Source: Pisolithus tinctorius
Lineage: Eukaryota; Basidiomycota; Agaricomycetes; Boletales; Pisolithaceae
Direction: 5' to 3'
Assembly (NCBI GenBank): GCA_024663395.1
Contig: JANFAH010000089.1
Location: forward strand, 62,001-126,000
Length of the DNA: 64,000 bases
Below, piece after piece: positions 31,342 through 44,527 of the stretch. The position numbers and the translations under genes were made by a program. Numbering within the stretch: the stretch's first letter is position 1; every line of letters starts with the position of its first letter. The notes below the pieces were generated by a model that saw only the letters and a program-made list of their open reading frames with translations, ran no database searches and was not told the origin of the DNA.

Positions 31342-33186
31342 ACCGTCACTAGGAAGGAAATGGAATTATGACAGGAAACTTGGCTCGTCGACAAGCACTG
31401 TCTGTTCTGTATTACCCAGGGTCGAGGATGTGAGCTAGATCATTGGCAGTCAGCTCTCTCGATAGCAGGTTGCGAGCGAAATTTAAGTCCCACCGGCCTC
31501 AGTGAAGTTACGCTGTCGCTGATTTGTAGTAGAGACGTCTGGTAGAAGTTCAACGTTCAGTAATGCCACTGACGCCGGTGTTGTTCCGTAAGTCAACCTG
31601 CCACTGCACCTGGCAGCGTCTGAAGCTTCCAAAATGAAGTCCAGTGCTTGCCGCCTTTACCGAATCGAATCCCTTTCGACGTCGCCTGTGTCCGTACGTT
31701 ATTCAACATAAGTAGCACGATATGATATGCATGAACGGACAAACAAGAAGTTGATGTGCGAAAATGTACTAAGGGCTTCATGAACACCAAATGAATCCTG
31801 ACAACATCGTTGATGCCAGCGACACACGTTTATGATGCTGTCTACATTTCAGTCCAACTACTGTAACGTGAACATCTACCCAACGCCCTCCAACGCCGTC
31901 ACACTTTCACCAAGGCGATCGTAGGGGCCGGTTATCTCGCCCCCTTCTTTATCTGTATTCACTTGCCCGGGTTACTTTCAATTTCGCCCCTGACACCAGC
32001 ATCGATAACCGGGCACGCAGCGAGTGGTTTGAGTCAGGATGGCGCTCCGCCATCAAGACTTTCGGCAAAACTATATCTATTCCAAGATGGGCTGTAAAGT
32101 TGGTTCAGATGCTGACATGCTGCGCATAGGATATAGAAGACCGAGGCAAGAAGACGGATAAACCAAAAACACACACCCAGTTCTTCCGCAATTCTTCCAA
32201 ATGTCAGTGCAAAAGAGCCTGGCCGCTCCCCGGGGTACATTTTCAGCTTGTATCTCCGGTGTCTTGGGTAAACTGTGAACCTCGCCTTCGCTGAAAACAT
32301 CAACTCACTTGCCTCTCAGCACCACACATCTATGCATGGGTAGCACATAACTCCAGCCATCGATGAGGTCGATATGACTCAGAAGACACCTTTTTTACAT
32401 AAACTCGAGATACAAAATTCCTCAGTGACAAGTGATACACGTATTGCGAGACCTTAAGCATGACCGCGAGGTTGGGAACAGGATCATTGGTAGCTCGTTA
32501 CTCCCCTCTCTTCTGCCAGTACCGAGGTGCCACGTCCATTCCCTCTTGATTGCCGAATTTCTGCTACTAGCGATGGCGACAGCAGGTCGATCGTACTGTA
32601 ACCAGTAATCCGGCTGATACGTCAGCTTCCATGGATAGCCCTTTCACAGCGTTCTCCGCTGATCAAAGACGCCCGCATTACGACATATATACTAGTACGG
32701 TTTTTTTCCGGTTCAATTCTGTTGCCGAAAAGCAGAGGGCCCGGCCCTGCCCGGGTTGTCTCTCCTGAAGATTTGTCCTTAGTAGTACATACTAAACGTA
32801 GTCGAATTCTTTTGCTGGCATTGGACGTGGAGCGGCACGGTCTCATCCGATTGACGTTGCACGCTTACCCACCAAGGTAATGACCGAGTTCGGCCATACC
32901 CACGAATCCCATCAGTTTACAGACTCGCACAGTCTTTGTACACGCAGGGTGGCTCGACCCTATGTCGGTGTCACAAGGCGATAGCTCGAGAAGGACTTCA
33001 GTGAATTGCAGAACGACCTGCCCGCGGTACGCGATCTGAGTGTCTAAGTTTTCAAATACAACAGTAGTGCGTGCACTGCAGAGGTTTTCACCGGTATATA
33101 CGAACAGTAAGTAGATTTCCCTGCCTACAATTCTCTCGCAGCTCCAAGGAAGATGGTCATTCCTTCTCTTCCATTTATTGATCAAA
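31342..33186. other. Intergenic region, no gene recognised
   Basis: Includes the peptidase promoter. A minus-strand 89-codon frame (32,034-32,303) has one hydrophobic stretch (FWFIRLLASVFYILCAAC) but no other support, so it is not called. Confidence 0.35.
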
Positions 33187-35293
33187 TTAGAACTTGAATC
33201 CACCTGCCAGATTCATCACGTTGTAAGGATCGACGTGGTTCTTGATTTTCCTTAGTCGCTCAACGTTATTGCCGTACATGCGCTCCGACGGTGTATCGAA
33301 GAGGGCACAGTTGCTGTAGAGTGGGGCATCTTTGACGTCCTGGCCAAGGGAGACCGCCTTATCAAGGAGTGTAGACGCGCTTTGCCGAACACCGTCATGC
33401 ATCATGCCGTCCGATAGCTCAGAAATCCACGCGAAGTATAGAACAATTGGCATCACGACGTCCTTGTGCGTGGGCGGCCAGGCAGATGGGGCAGAGCTGT
33501 ATCCCAGCGCCGCCGGCATAACGGGGGAGAAGTCGTACGAAATGAATACTCCCGAAAAGGGTAACAACGTTTGTCCCCAGTGCTACGGAGAAAATTAATT
33601 TCCCTTGTCCTAAAATCGCAGTGTGAACATACGATGGACTCGTTGATAGCCGCTTCGATTAGGTCCGCAGAATATTCTGTCACAGTCACGGTGGCGAATA
33701 TCCCACTGAGTGATATAAGCCAAAATTGTCCCCCGAGACGCAGACCGATACTTAACTTACCGCAATGATAGAGTAGAATTGACTGGGGCGGCTTCGGATG
33801 GCTGAAACGAGGAGAGCTCTTCGACCACCAACCCTTGTGGGAGGAGCTCCACTCCCGTCGCTAATGGCAGTGAATCCGTCTCCGGCCACGAAGAAGTTGC
33901 TAGGACTAGAGATAGGAATGACCGCGTCTTGATATCCCTGATCAACGCTGGGATGTCTAAGAAGGTATCGAAGACCCCAGGTACTGGGTCTGGGTTATCG
34001 TAGAAAAGTATGGTGACTACTAAGTGCTTTTTCCGATTTATCAGAAGTACGTTCCGATAGGTTGAAATGAACATAGCTTACATTTCCGGCGGCGTAATTG
34101 GTCGTCATGATAACCTGAGCCTTGGGGTCGCTGTTGTTCGCTGAGAAGTCGGCAGTCGCACGGATAACTTGATCGACAGAAGCCTCAGGATAGATGATGA
34201 CCCCACCCTGAAATCGAGGTTTAACTCTAACGTGCCATGGCATGCTACGGAAAGACTAACCCAGATCTGCCCTTGGGGATGAGTCTTCAAAATAAATTTC
34301 GTTACGATACCCTTGCAACCTGTCAGTCTAACTTAAAGATGGCGGTGAAGGCAATTGCTACACACGAAATTGTCATAACCTCCCTAAAACAAAATAGCTG
34401 GGTTATCAGGAGGTTCGCCAAATAAAACGGATGTCGATGACGCACCCTGAGACCAAAAAATAAATCAGGATGTGATGACTCCGTGACATCGATCACTGCG
34501 CCGTCAGGCAGAACCAGCTCGAAGGACTCGACATTATCCAGCGCCAAACCGTACTGATTCGTTAGCCACGAGTATCCTTTGAGACCCAGTTAGGTGCTGC
34601 ACTAAACTCTGAGAGTAGTTCATACCTCCACCAAGAGTGAAACCCGCGACACCTATTCCACTTACTCTTCCACCAACGACATTCACGCCATGAGGCTCAA
34701 GAGCGGTGTAAACATCATCCCAAATCACACCAGCCCCTACAGTCACAGTCCGTGATTCGGGATCATACACGATTTCTGAGAACCTAGACATCACAATCTG
34801 TACGCCAATGGTGGAGGAGAAGCCCGGATTCAGCGTGTGGCCGCCGCCTTTAACCTTAAACAACCAATTAGTTAGGCAGTGTGAACAGTTTACTACTTAA
34901 GAGAGACAGACAGCAAAAGGAACCCTGTTCTTCCCCAGAATTTGTAGCTGAAAGAGTCTCGCTCAAAGTCAGCCAGAAGCGGGTTGTACTCTGGGCATAC
35001 CGCTATCCCAACGTCCGAGGGAGTGCCCGGCTCGAATGAACATCTCGCCCGCTCCGTACTTGAGGAGGCCCAATGACGAATGCCCTCCTCATACGAAGGT
35101 CCTGTGAAATCAAGCTAGAGATAGAAGAATATAAGGAACAGACCGACGTACCAGAGTAGTGCACTGCGGATGCGGAGGAGACAGCAGCGGCAATGACCTC
35201 GCAAGTCTCGCTGATCGTGTGTGAGTCTGTTAAGACACCTGTGGCAATCGCTCCAGTTGCTAGGACAAGACATAAGGAAGGGAAGAGAACCAT
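33187..35293 (-). CDS. Secreted FAD-linked oxidase, berberine-bridge type
   Basis: A flavin oxidase expected to oxidise small alcohols, sugars or phenolics outside the cell. The start at 35,293 (MVLFPSLCLVLATGAIATGV) gives a signal peptide; upstream in-frame ATGs exist but would bury it. Exons are joined by short introns, for example CTCTG|GTACGT..TTTCACAG at about 35,100-35,150. The FAD-binding (PCMH) region reads FAV..KGGGHTLNPGFSST, whose His is the usual flavin-linking residue, then SRFSEIVYDPESRTVTVGAG, WDDVYTALEPHGVNVVGGR and GVAGFTLGGGMNY. The second linking Cys of bicovalent members is replaced (GRVSGIGVAG), so a single covalent bond is expected. The C-terminus has the BBE signature YGNNVERLRKIKNHVDPYNV followed by FNL-like MNLAGGFKF. 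Length about 500 aa is typical. Substrate unknown. Divergent from PMS1. Confidence 0.85.
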
Positions 35294-36064
35294 TGCTTTC
35301 TTCTGGCTTCGAATGGCCTGATAAAATATACTAGTACTCACTCTGCAGGGTCGGAGTACGCGTGGACCGCTCCCATTCGTTTCCACGTCGTCAAATGCAT
35401 CGAATGCGTGGCAAAAAGGAAGGAAGGGGTCATCCTCTTTTCCTTAATAAATCTTCCTTGATTGGCAGTCACCGGAACAAATCCCCCTTACGAAGGGGAT
35501 TCTCCTCAGGGAAGGGGGCCGAGGATACGTGTAAGTAGGTAAAATAGTCATTCCAATCCAGATCCCTTGAAATTTGATGGTCAATTGAGGCGACAAACTC
35601 ACAGAAACCTTGTGGCACATGTACAGAGCAATATTTGTGACACGTACTGCGATAACGATAACTGGTTATTTGAGTATGAACGTTGTTTGATAGAAGACTG
35701 TATATGACCCAGCGTTAGCTGCATCTGACAGTGACGGGTGATATGCGCGACAGAGGGGCTATAGGCCATACTGTGCAGCTTGTATTTTGCAGTGGGTGTT
35801 ACTGAGTGGAAAAGCCACTTTATGCAAATTACGGTCGGTAGTGATGGTAAATACAGTGTGGAGGACGGGCGAAACGAGTAACGAGCTGTGGACGCTGAGG
35901 AGACCCGCTGAACGGTGGCGCAACAAAGATGTGGTGAGAAATTGCTCAGGTTTACCGCTCGGCTGGACCAAGCCAGCACCTACACTACGAGTATTCGATG
36001 CGCTATTGAGTGGTAAGGTTTCCGGTCACCCGTCCATCTTGTCTGGTGATTCCCGGGGAAAAGC
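35294..36064. promoter_or_regulatory. Divergent promoter region of the FAD oxidase and PMS1
   Basis: A 770-bp space between two outward-facing starts. There is an inverted CCAAT box (ATTGGC at 35,461) and a G-rich block (GGAAGGGGGCCGAGG, about 35,511-35,525). No gene is seen on either strand. Confidence 0.4.
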
Positions 36065-39000
36065 ATGCCTGGCAGCGGTGGAGACGGCAGTATCAGAGCA
36101 ATCGACACGCACACTGTTCATCGCATCACGTCTGGTCAAGTTGTTATAGACTTACAGTCAGCGGTCAAAGAACTGGTCGAAAATTCGCTGGACGCTGGGG
36201 CGACTGCCATCGGTATGTTACTTGCCATTCGCGTTTCACGCCCTGAACTCTGTTCGCATTCTATGTGTCTATTAAAAGAGGTTCGCTTTCAAAACTACGG
36301 ACTCAGGTCCATCGAGGTCGTCGACAACGGAGTTGGCATCGCACCACGAGACCACGAAGGCATCGGTGAGCAAGTCTCTTTCGTGTACTATATCCTGTTG
36401 GTCGACCAACCATAACATCCCGACACTTTCCAAAGCACTCAAACACTACACGTCGAAACTATCGTCTTTTGAAGATGTCTCTCGCATTCACACTTTTGGC
36501 TTTCGCGGGGAGGCCCTTTCCTCCCTTTGCGCCCTAAGCGATGGTCTCACCATCGCAACAGCGACGGCCTCAGAAGCTCCGATGGGTACAGTCCTCGAAG
36601 TAGATGGAAACGGGAGGCTTAAGAGTAAGAAAGCTAAGGTTGCCCGACAGGTATGTCATAGTCAGTCCACACCAAAGTCGAAATGATTATTCATTGGACT
36701 TTGTTTTCGCACCCAGCGAGGTACGACAGTCACAGTCGCCAATCTATTCAGGCCCCTTCCTGTGCGCCGAAAGGAACTCGAGAGAAACATCAAACGCGAG
36801 TTTCAGAAAGCTTTGAGCATATTGCACGCGTATGCGCTCGTCCCCTGTTCAAAAGAGAATAAGGGTGTCCGCCTCACAGTGACTAATCAAATGGAGAATG
36901 GGTGAGTCAGGGTGCTGCGTTCTGAATTCTCGTGAACACCCTTTAGCCGCAAGGTCGTACAACTTAAGACGGACGGGACTCCCTCTCTACGTGCATCCGT
37001 CACTGCACTCTGGGGAACCAGGGCGTTGGACAACGTCACCGACCTTGATCTCTCCTTCCACGTGGAAACAGAGAAGAGTGTTCTTAGGAGGCAGAAGCAA
37101 GCAAGTACTGATTCAGAAACGTATATTCCAGTGTTTATACTCCTTTTTCTATGTTGAACGTTGAGTGCTAGTTCTCCTATCACACCAGTTCGTGTACAAG
37201 GCCTCATGTCCAAGTTCACGCTTGGTGCTGGGCGAACCACGAACGATCGTCAATACTTTTTTATCAACGGGCGGCCATACAATGCAGGAAAGGTTGGTTT
37301 ATTTGACAGGAGCAGCGACACCCGCTGATAGCTTGACACACCAGGTTCAAAAAGCCTTCAACGAGGTATACCGCACTTTCAATATCAGCCAGGCCCCATT
37401 CGTCATCGCAGACCTCGTCCTCCCTACACGTAAGTTACTTATAACACCTGTTTCATACAGTCTCCTCGTTCATGTTTGACCTATCTGTCTGGTCACTTTC
37501 ATCGTCAACATTCGACTCGCAGATGCTTGCGATATCAACGTAAGCCCAGACAAACGGACCATCTTCTTGCACAGCGAAAATAACTTTGTACTGGCTCTCA
37601 AGGTAGGTTGCGTGATTCGTCCTGCAAACGCTTTAATGTCTTTTTTCCAATGGTTTCCTCCGCGTTATTTGCCACTCGTTTGTATGTGCATGGTCAGGAA
37701 TCCCTCGAGAAAGTGTTTTCGTCTGCGCGTTCGACCTACGAGGTTAATGTCACCTGCGAGCAGTCGACGTCGGATAAAACCCGAACAAAACTCCAAGGAC
37801 ACCCTCTCGCACCATCACCTTCATCCGCGCCCTCACCCGGCGGGTCGCAAAGTGGCCATCGGACGCTGACAACTGGGGACTCGGGATCAGTAGTAGAACC
37901 GTTGACATCTGGCGGACCGCACAATTCTCCAGAGCCACCAGAGGGGAATGACGATCGAGATGGATGCCGACCTCCGTCACCTACGCTCGTCGCGCCTGCG
38001 CACGCCCTTCCAAATGCCGGCATTCCCCGAATGGGTAAGGAACTGGCATCTGAGGCTGCTACGAACACAAACACGAGAAAAAAGTCGACGTTCCCACCAG
38101 GATACGTGAGTGACGACATGGATATAGCGGATGAGGAGCTTGGTGTAGAAAATGGCATGGGAAGGAAAGGTGTAGATCAGGGACGGAAAGGTTCCCCATC
38201 GGCGCCAAGGCCTAGAGCACCTTTTTCGACTAGCGAAGTGCGAGGATTGCCCGTATCGATCTCAGGATCGGAAGTCGCACCAGTATATCCGGATACCGAC
38301 CGTGCGAAGCCACGATCAGCACAGACCGTACTGAACACGAGTGGGGCAGTGTGGAATTTGAAAAGGGTTTTGGGAGAGAACACGAGTGACGGTGGTGGGT
38401 GGGATGGACGGCTTGCGAAGCGGGCGAAAGTGACCGATACTGGGTCTGGACGAGGGGATCTTTCGAGGTTTGTCGCTGAGGGCACTCGGCGAGGGATAGG
38501 GAAGGGTGGCGACGATGGTTCCGCTGATGCTTCGATGGAGGTCGACGAGGACGAGAATACCGTTCTCAGAGGGATGTCGTCGCGACCATTGCTTGCGTGT
38601 CCAAAGAAAAAATCTCCAAAGGAACCGAGCTTGGAATTGGATGACAGACCTTCGTCCCAGGACACACTTTGCGTCGCTTCCGAGGACGAGGGTGTGCCTG
38701 GGATAGAGGTGGATGTCGAACGTGCTCAGGTGGCTTCAAAGCCAAGACCTTCGTCCTCACGTGCGCATTCGCTCGGCTCCAGTTTGAACCAACGGCGGTC
38801 CAGAAATTTACCAACTGTGCGGGAGGACCCTAGCGTCACAGACCTCTCACCAGACGGTCGGGACGTCAGCCCGACACTCGTAGAGAGTCACGTTCCTGAT
38901 GATGTGAGGGTGGTTTCAAGGTCTGGACCGTGCAAAACGCCGCAATCCTATGACGACGTCATACTTCGTGTCGATTTAGATAGTTTGCGAGTCCGTTACG

Positions 39001-40090
39001 AGGATTTGGGCGCCCGAAGTCATTTAACCTCGTCATTGGTTAAGATACGGTCGCAGAATGGAGCCGCGCAGAGAAACGACGTAGCTATCGAAAACGCCAA
39101 CCTCGTGAGCGCTCCTTCAGACGAAATCGCCTCTGCTGCCCTCTCCCGGATTATTTCCAAGGGAGACTTCATGCATATGGATGTGGTGGGACAATTTAAT
39201 CTTGGCTTTATTATCGTTCGAAAACGCACACCAGAGGTGGATACGGATAAGGCAGTGGCTGAGATAAGCGTGGAGGATGACCTGTTCGTGGTAGATCAAC
39301 ATGCCGCAGATGAAAAATGGAACTTTGAAACTTTGCAAGAGACAACAGCTATCGAGTCCCAGCGGCTGTTCAGGTACGGGTCACTTGTATTTTCACGCCT
39401 GTCTTCCTGTCTAGTTTAACAACAGCAATTGTTCCCATAGGCCTCGACCGTTGAATCTTACAGCAGCCGATGAGCTGGTTGCACTCGAGAATATGGATGT
39501 CCTGAAACGCAACGGTTTTGAGGTCGGCCCGGTCGAGGTGTCGACTGGCGTAGATCACCAAGCTGGCGCTGCTGACATTGAATATGAGGAGGAGGAAAGC
39601 TCGCCAAACGCTCGATTGCATCTCATGGCACAACCTATTTCCAAGGATACGGTGTTCGACATGAAAGGTAACCGTCGCTTTCACGCACGTGATCATCACT
39701 AACCAGCAGACGCATATTTACTAGATCTGGAAGAGCTCATCCACCTCATGCAAGACCGTCCAAGGGGTACGATGGTACGATGTTCGAAAGCGCGCGCTAT
39801 GTTTGCGATGCGTGCCTGTCGACGGAGCGTCATGATAGGGCGACCGCTAGACAAGTCGCGTATGACTACTGTGCGTTCTTCAACCAATTCTTTCGCGTTT
39901 GAAACTGACACGTCAGATGCGAATGCGCTTTCGGCGCGAGCAGATCGTACGACACATGGCATCTATGGACCAGCCTTGGAATTGTCCTCATGGAAGGCCC
40001 ACAATGCGGCACCTATCAGACCTAACTTCCTTTGGACGTTACGATCCACCCTCGCGTACAGTTAACTGGCAGGAGTTCGGAGCAGAGTGA
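36065..40090 (+). CDS. PMS1: DNA mismatch repair protein PMS1 (MutL-alpha endonuclease subunit)
   Basis: Partner of MLH1 in the nuclear MutL-alpha complex; it nicks the daughter strand after MutS recognises a mismatch. Twelve exons are inferred, the first three 36,065-36,212, 36,279-36,365 and 36,436-36,650, the largest about 37,697-39,375; about 1,100 aa. N-terminal GHKL ATPase motifs are all present: [11 protein letters not shown] (Mg/ATP Asn), [24 protein letters not shown], and [10 protein letters not shown] with DINVSPDKR ending the MutL core. A long, charged, probably disordered linker follows. The C-terminal endonuclease motif [12 protein letters not shown] (39,294-39,329) matches DQHA(X)2E(X)4E, and ACRRSVMIG and [11 protein letters not shown] complete the metal site. 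It is therefore the PMS1/PMS2 type, not MLH1 or MLH3. The start is the ATG just before [12 protein letters not shown]; the stop TGA is at 40,088. Looks intact. Confidence 0.92.
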
Positions 40091-40359
40091 GGGGTCGAAT
40101 GATGGCGAATGAAGAGGATATAGTGTGGTCACTACATACACGAGACATGTGTCTTGGTTAATCATCTGTGTGTGCGACACAGGACTTACCCCAGTTGATA
40201 GGAGTACATTTAGAGCTTTGCGAAATCTAATTCTGTAATGAGCCACCGCTTACATTATCTGACATTCGTAGATCCGCGAGATGTCAACCCTTGCTATTTG
40301 TAAACGCGAACCAAGTCACCTACTAGCTTTAAAACGTCAGGTTCGTTCACCGTATCGAT

Positions 40360-41540
40360 ATGCCCGAAGGAGTATTGGTTACGGACTTTCCCCTCAAGCA
40401 GCATCCTACCGGGCCTAACCACTCCATCGTGATCTATGGTGACGTTCTCTCGCCTTGTGCTACCAAATCAATGGGCTTGAGTATGTCGGAGGAGCAAACC
40501 CGGGGGGACACACCTTAGATCGACATGCTCGAAGTGAGGATTGGAGCTTGGGGTTGGACCGCATTCATTCTGGGATTTGGGCTTCTCGCAGACGAGTTTA
40601 CGAGGCTATCCTCAAGATCTGGGACCTCACCCCGGTAAGTACCAGTACTTGGCATAAGGATGGATGTGGAAACGAGACGGCGGTGTGAAATCTCCGCAAT
40701 ACGTACCTGGATAAGGAGAAAAGTATACGTGTGCTTATTCCTTCGCCCGTTTGCCGGTGAGGTGGGTGCGGCGCATGGCGCACCTGGACCGTGGTCGACT
40801 ATTCCACTTTATATGACTGGTGGAAATATAGACATGAAGCATTTGTGTGAGGGGCTCGACGCCGTATCTACCCCTCCAGGCGGAAGGTGTACTTTTCTCT
40901 ATCGGAGTAAGTGGCTAGATTGGCTTCTGGTGGTTTAGGCGTCGTCGATGATGTTAGGCTTATTGCGGATATCCGCCCCGGGATGGACATGCTGCACGAG
41001 GTGACGGAGAGGTAAGTTGAGTGATGCTAATCGTTAGCCGTGTCCGCGGAAGAGTGTTGAATGCTCGAGCGTTCTCCATAGAGGAGTGCGGTACGCTTGG
41101 TTGCATCTATCTTCTCTAATTTATACGAGGCATCAAAATGGGCACTGCTACCGAAGGGTTGGCGAAGGTCGCTGCGTGGCTCACAGTCCGCAAGGACAAA
41201 CCTTACGCAAAATATTCCAACTTTAAAGTAACCAGTCCTGATGCTGGAGAAAAGGAATACTATTGCGCATCGGCGTTGATTCTGGTTAGTGTTCGGGTTC
41301 ATACCGTTCTTTTCAAACCTTCGAAAGTGCTACTGCATCGACCGACAGATATCAGGGAAGCCCGAACATAAACTAGAAAGACAGGAGGCATACATGCTGT
41401 GCAATGTGGCTAGAGACCTGAGAACGCATGAAGTAGCAAGAGGTCACCGTTAACGCCATCGGTGGTGTGCTGGGATCTACTCACGCGGTGAGCATCTTAC
41501 ACCTCATAATGAACCACGAAGTGGATATGTTCAGCCACGT
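40360..41540 (+). CDS. Unrecognised multi-exon gene
   Basis: I do not recognise the family. Coding-like segments in one direction are joined by plausible short introns: MPEGVLVTDFPLKQHPTGPN from the ATG at 40,360; LEYVGGANPGGHTLDRHARS and WASRRRVYEAILKIWDLTP up to a GTAAGT at 40,635; FAGEVGAAHGAPGPWSTIPL and GNIDMKHLCEGLDAVSTPPG; VVDDVRLIADIRPGMDMLHE up to GTAAGT near 41,012; GIKMGTATEGLAKVAAWLTV up to about 41,284; and possibly EVTVNAIGGVLGSTHAVSIL up to GTAAGT near 41,539. The end of the gene is not located; after 41,540 I lose the frame, so it may be truncated or continue in short exons. It lies 270 bp downstream of PMS1 on the same strand. Confidence 0.5.
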
Positions 41541-42930
41541 AAGTCTAGTCATGTTGCGTTTTGGTTGAGGTCACTGATATAGCATAGGATCCGAGGTCGG
41601 GATGATGATACCCAAACATGTCTCTGAGAAAGTCCATGGAAGATCAAGATCCTCGCTTGCTCAGATATGTACACCGTGCAACTATAACTAGAACATACGG
41701 GTGCGACGATCCAACACACCAGCCTAATATTACATCCTCTCTAACAGCCTTGCACCTGACAAGTAACAATCGCATCGCAGCATCATTGACACCCGCGCGC
41801 AGAGATCCAACCATAACCTCGCCCTCGCATTACCTAGGCCCCTGGCCACGAGGGTCTCCTATGCAGCAGTGATAGCGTGGGACAAGCGGAAGGCAAAATG
41901 TCACTACTCTACTGCATCTTCAAAGCCGTTGCGACAACACCAGAGTAGGTCCTGAGTAGGACTGCGATATCTCAGACATGCGTCGATCTAGGATGGGGTC
42001 GGCAGCGGCAAAAGCTGTGAGCGTACTGCAAGTAAGGTCCGGAGCCGCCTTGAGAGGATAACTTCCTGTCCCAACTGCAAGTATAAATGTTTATTCCAAC
42101 AGCGTGTTAGTGGGCGATCAGTAATTGGTAGACACTGCGTACCGCTCGTCTTGGATCTTAATGGCTGACTGTCTCAGGATCCTCAAAGGCGTTGCGCTTT
42201 TCTTCGTTCGCTTCATTTGCTCGTGCTTGACAGATGACGTCTCTTTGATGATCTGATCGAGAAAGGCAGGGGTACCCTCCCTTAGTACTCATACTCAACG
42301 ACAATCCATACTAATTCAGGTGCCCGGGTCGATTGACCCATGGGGAAACCCACCAGATCTAAGATTTCGAAGAACTGGGCGAAATGAAGATCCTGCCGCG
42401 AAGCGACGGCGCATATCATCTTGTCGAAATGGCATTGTTCGTACGTTCGATCAGCGACCCCTAGGGATACACCGTCTTCGATCATATCATGAGTTAATGC
42501 AATCGGATATAGGAGGTACATTACCTGTTTCGCAGAGGATCGATTTCCCTATTTTCCATCTTTCCGGGTCGACAAAACCTGACGCCGTTCACGTCAGTAA
42601 TTAATCCCAGCTGGTCGAGTTGTGCTACTTGTCTCGCCATTCTCTGCCGGCCCGCTTTCGCTCGTGTAGAAATCAAAGGTGAGGTTTAATCGATCGTACT
42701 CGGCGTATTCCTTGACGATGAAATTGAGCGGCTTCGACTTTAACGTTAAGATCGCATTCTGCCTCTCAGGACATCTCAACGTATACGTCGTAGAGATGCT
42801 TGATACCATCCTTTCTGAGCTCTTCCAGAGAGCCGTGTTCCTCGAAACCGACTGCGATCATGCCGAACTGAACCGCGGCGAGAAGTGTCACGTTAACGCA
42901 CAACGCACATGAAACGGGTTACCCGCAGTC
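41541..42930. other. No gene called
   Basis: Contains short frames on both strands (for example minus 42,282-42,521 and plus 42,679-42,912), none with a known motif. This could be the decayed 3' end of the preceding gene or the start of the repeat-rich region. Confidence 0.3.
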
Positions 42931-42959
42931 CTCAAGCGTCAAGATATTTGTGAGGTGGC

Positions 42960-43271
42960 CTCCCAACTACGAGCCTTGCACAAGTTGACCAAGAATGGGC
43001 TGATTATGGTACTTCGGAGGTGTTTGACACAGAATGGTTTTGCTTTGAGACATCAGGGGATGAGAACTCGATAGCGGCCTTTTTTTCTGCTCCTGAGTAC
43101 TCATTGACGGCTTTGCAGTTGGACCTTCGTCTGCGAGGGTATGAATTTGGTCGAGACCTCACGAAGGAGGCTGGCATTGTTGCAATAGAGGCTGTCATAG
43201 CTGATTGGACAAGACGAAACTGCCGGGTCGGAACTACATGCGGAATGCTCACAAATCCTAAGCAACGATAG
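42960..43271 (+). CDS. Possible exon of an unknown gene
   Basis: An open frame ending at 43,271 reads QVDQEWADYGTSEVFDTEW, then FETSGDENSIAAFFSAPEYS, LQLDLRLRGYEFGRDLTKEA and AVIADWTRRNCRVGTTC. The mixed composition looks protein-like rather than random, but I know no family. The start may lie in an earlier exon; the only in-frame ATG within the piece is at 43,020. Confidence 0.3.
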   Translation, partial: LPTTSLAQVDQEWADYGTSEVFDTEWFCFETSGDENSIAAFFSAPEYSLTALQLDLRLRGYEFGRDLTKEAGIVAIEAVIADWTRRNCRVGTTCGMLTNPKQR

Positions 43272-44181
43272 AATGCATGGGACACGGACGGCGCGCACGC
43301 CTGCATGTCAGAACGCAAGGAATGCTTACATTGGACACCCCCTTTGCGGCCAGCTCATCAGGCTTTCCAGGAAACCTGAATCAAGGTAGTGGGACAGGAA
43401 AGTCGGCACATTTCTTTTCATAGTCAGCGCCGGTGTACCCTCCAGGTCTAGCGGCAACGGTGCATAAGAGAACAATTTGCAGCGCGACAGCCATAAATTA
43501 TGTAAAGAGGACATTTCTTACGGCGGTCACACAGCAGAAGGTTTGTTCACACACCCACAGCATCGGAGTTTCACGTCGGAGACAAAAATCGTGTCCGTGC
43601 CCACAGCACAACGTTGTTTGCCTCCGACTTGAAACTCCGCTTATGATCTGGAACCGAGCGTTTGGCGGCCGAAGTTGGCCCGCCGAAACTTGCCTTGCTG
43701 TGAGCAATGGGCCCAGGCCAGCTTTTTGATTTCAGGCTTTATTGTTACACCACAAGGTCACTCCTTCGTTTGTTGAGCTCGATTCATTAGTGATGATTCT
43801 CATGCCCGCTGTGAATAGCTCCATAGCATCTGGGCTGCCGCTGTTTGCCTGACATTGTAAATTGAAGAAATCATGCGACTATCAATCCAGAATCCAGGAA
43901 ATATGCTGAAACTTCCTTCGGGTGTGATGCACGCCTTTGAGAGCAAGTGTTTTATTGTATTATACATATTTCGGAACTGAAGTTGAATGTACAGAAAACA
44001 TACAGCAAACATCATTTACAGTTCAGCAGCAAGAGCAGCAGTAGCGTTGATTCCATACTCGTCCTCTTAAGGTCTTCTAAGGTGCTACTAACACCAGCAA
44101 CTACCGCAATCATCGTAACCTGATGATAGAGTTTTTGCGCACGTACAACGACACCGGATAAGTAACTTACGGCGTCGCATA
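43272..44181. other. No gene called
   Basis: Spacer downstream of the small minus-strand gene at 44,182-44,491. A possible further exon of that gene near 44,020-44,070 (minus frame EYGINATAALAAEL, stop) is noted but not joined. Confidence 0.3.
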
Positions 44182-44491
44182 TCACACAGCGCCATCAAGT
44201 GTGTATGAACGCCTGTGTCGTTGCATGAGGTGCATACCGAATGAAGTAGAGGATGGCGACTTACGTGTTGATGCCCTGGAAGTGAACGGGGGCCTCGTCG
44301 CCGTGCTGGGATTTTGAACCAGCATCGTTAAATACCTGGCCTTGGAAACACAGGTAAGCAGACTTGCAATTTGGGCAAATCATTTGAACAGGAATATTCT
44401 GGGAGAGATTGGGAGTGGAGTTTTCTGACGCCACCATTTCCAGCCCCTCTGGGACAGTAGGGGGGCGCTCTGGGTATGTTGCGTTAGACAT
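44182..44491 (-). CDS. Small orphan protein, best-preserved member of the 44-64 kb repeat family
   Basis: Two exons, 44,265-44,491 and 44,182-44,212, joined by a 52-nt intron (GTAAGT..CGACACAG), encode 85 aa: MSNATYPERPPTVPEGLEMV at the start, a CPNC motif and a third Cys in the middle, SQHGDEAPVHFQGIN at the splice and RSYTLDGAV at the end. A TATA-like box (TTATAAAAAG on the minus strand, 44,528-44,540) lies 37 bp upstream of the ATG. Related exons with the same splice position occur at 49,1xx and 53,0xx, and related starts at 56,536, 58,545 and 62,553. No signal peptide. I know no such family; function unknown. A longer isoform using an exon near 44,050 cannot be excluded. Confidence 0.45.
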
Positions 44492-44527
44492 TGTCGATGC
44501 ACTATGTTTCTTGTGACAACACATCGC

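Noticed and set aside
32034..32303. 89-codon frame with a hydrophobic segment, possible membrane protein
   Set aside because: One hydrophobic run only, no paralogue, no splice or promoter support.
37736..38665. Long minus-strand frames (140 and 162 codons) across the PMS1 linker
   Set aside because: Shadows of the large PMS1 exon; composition mirrors the coding strand.
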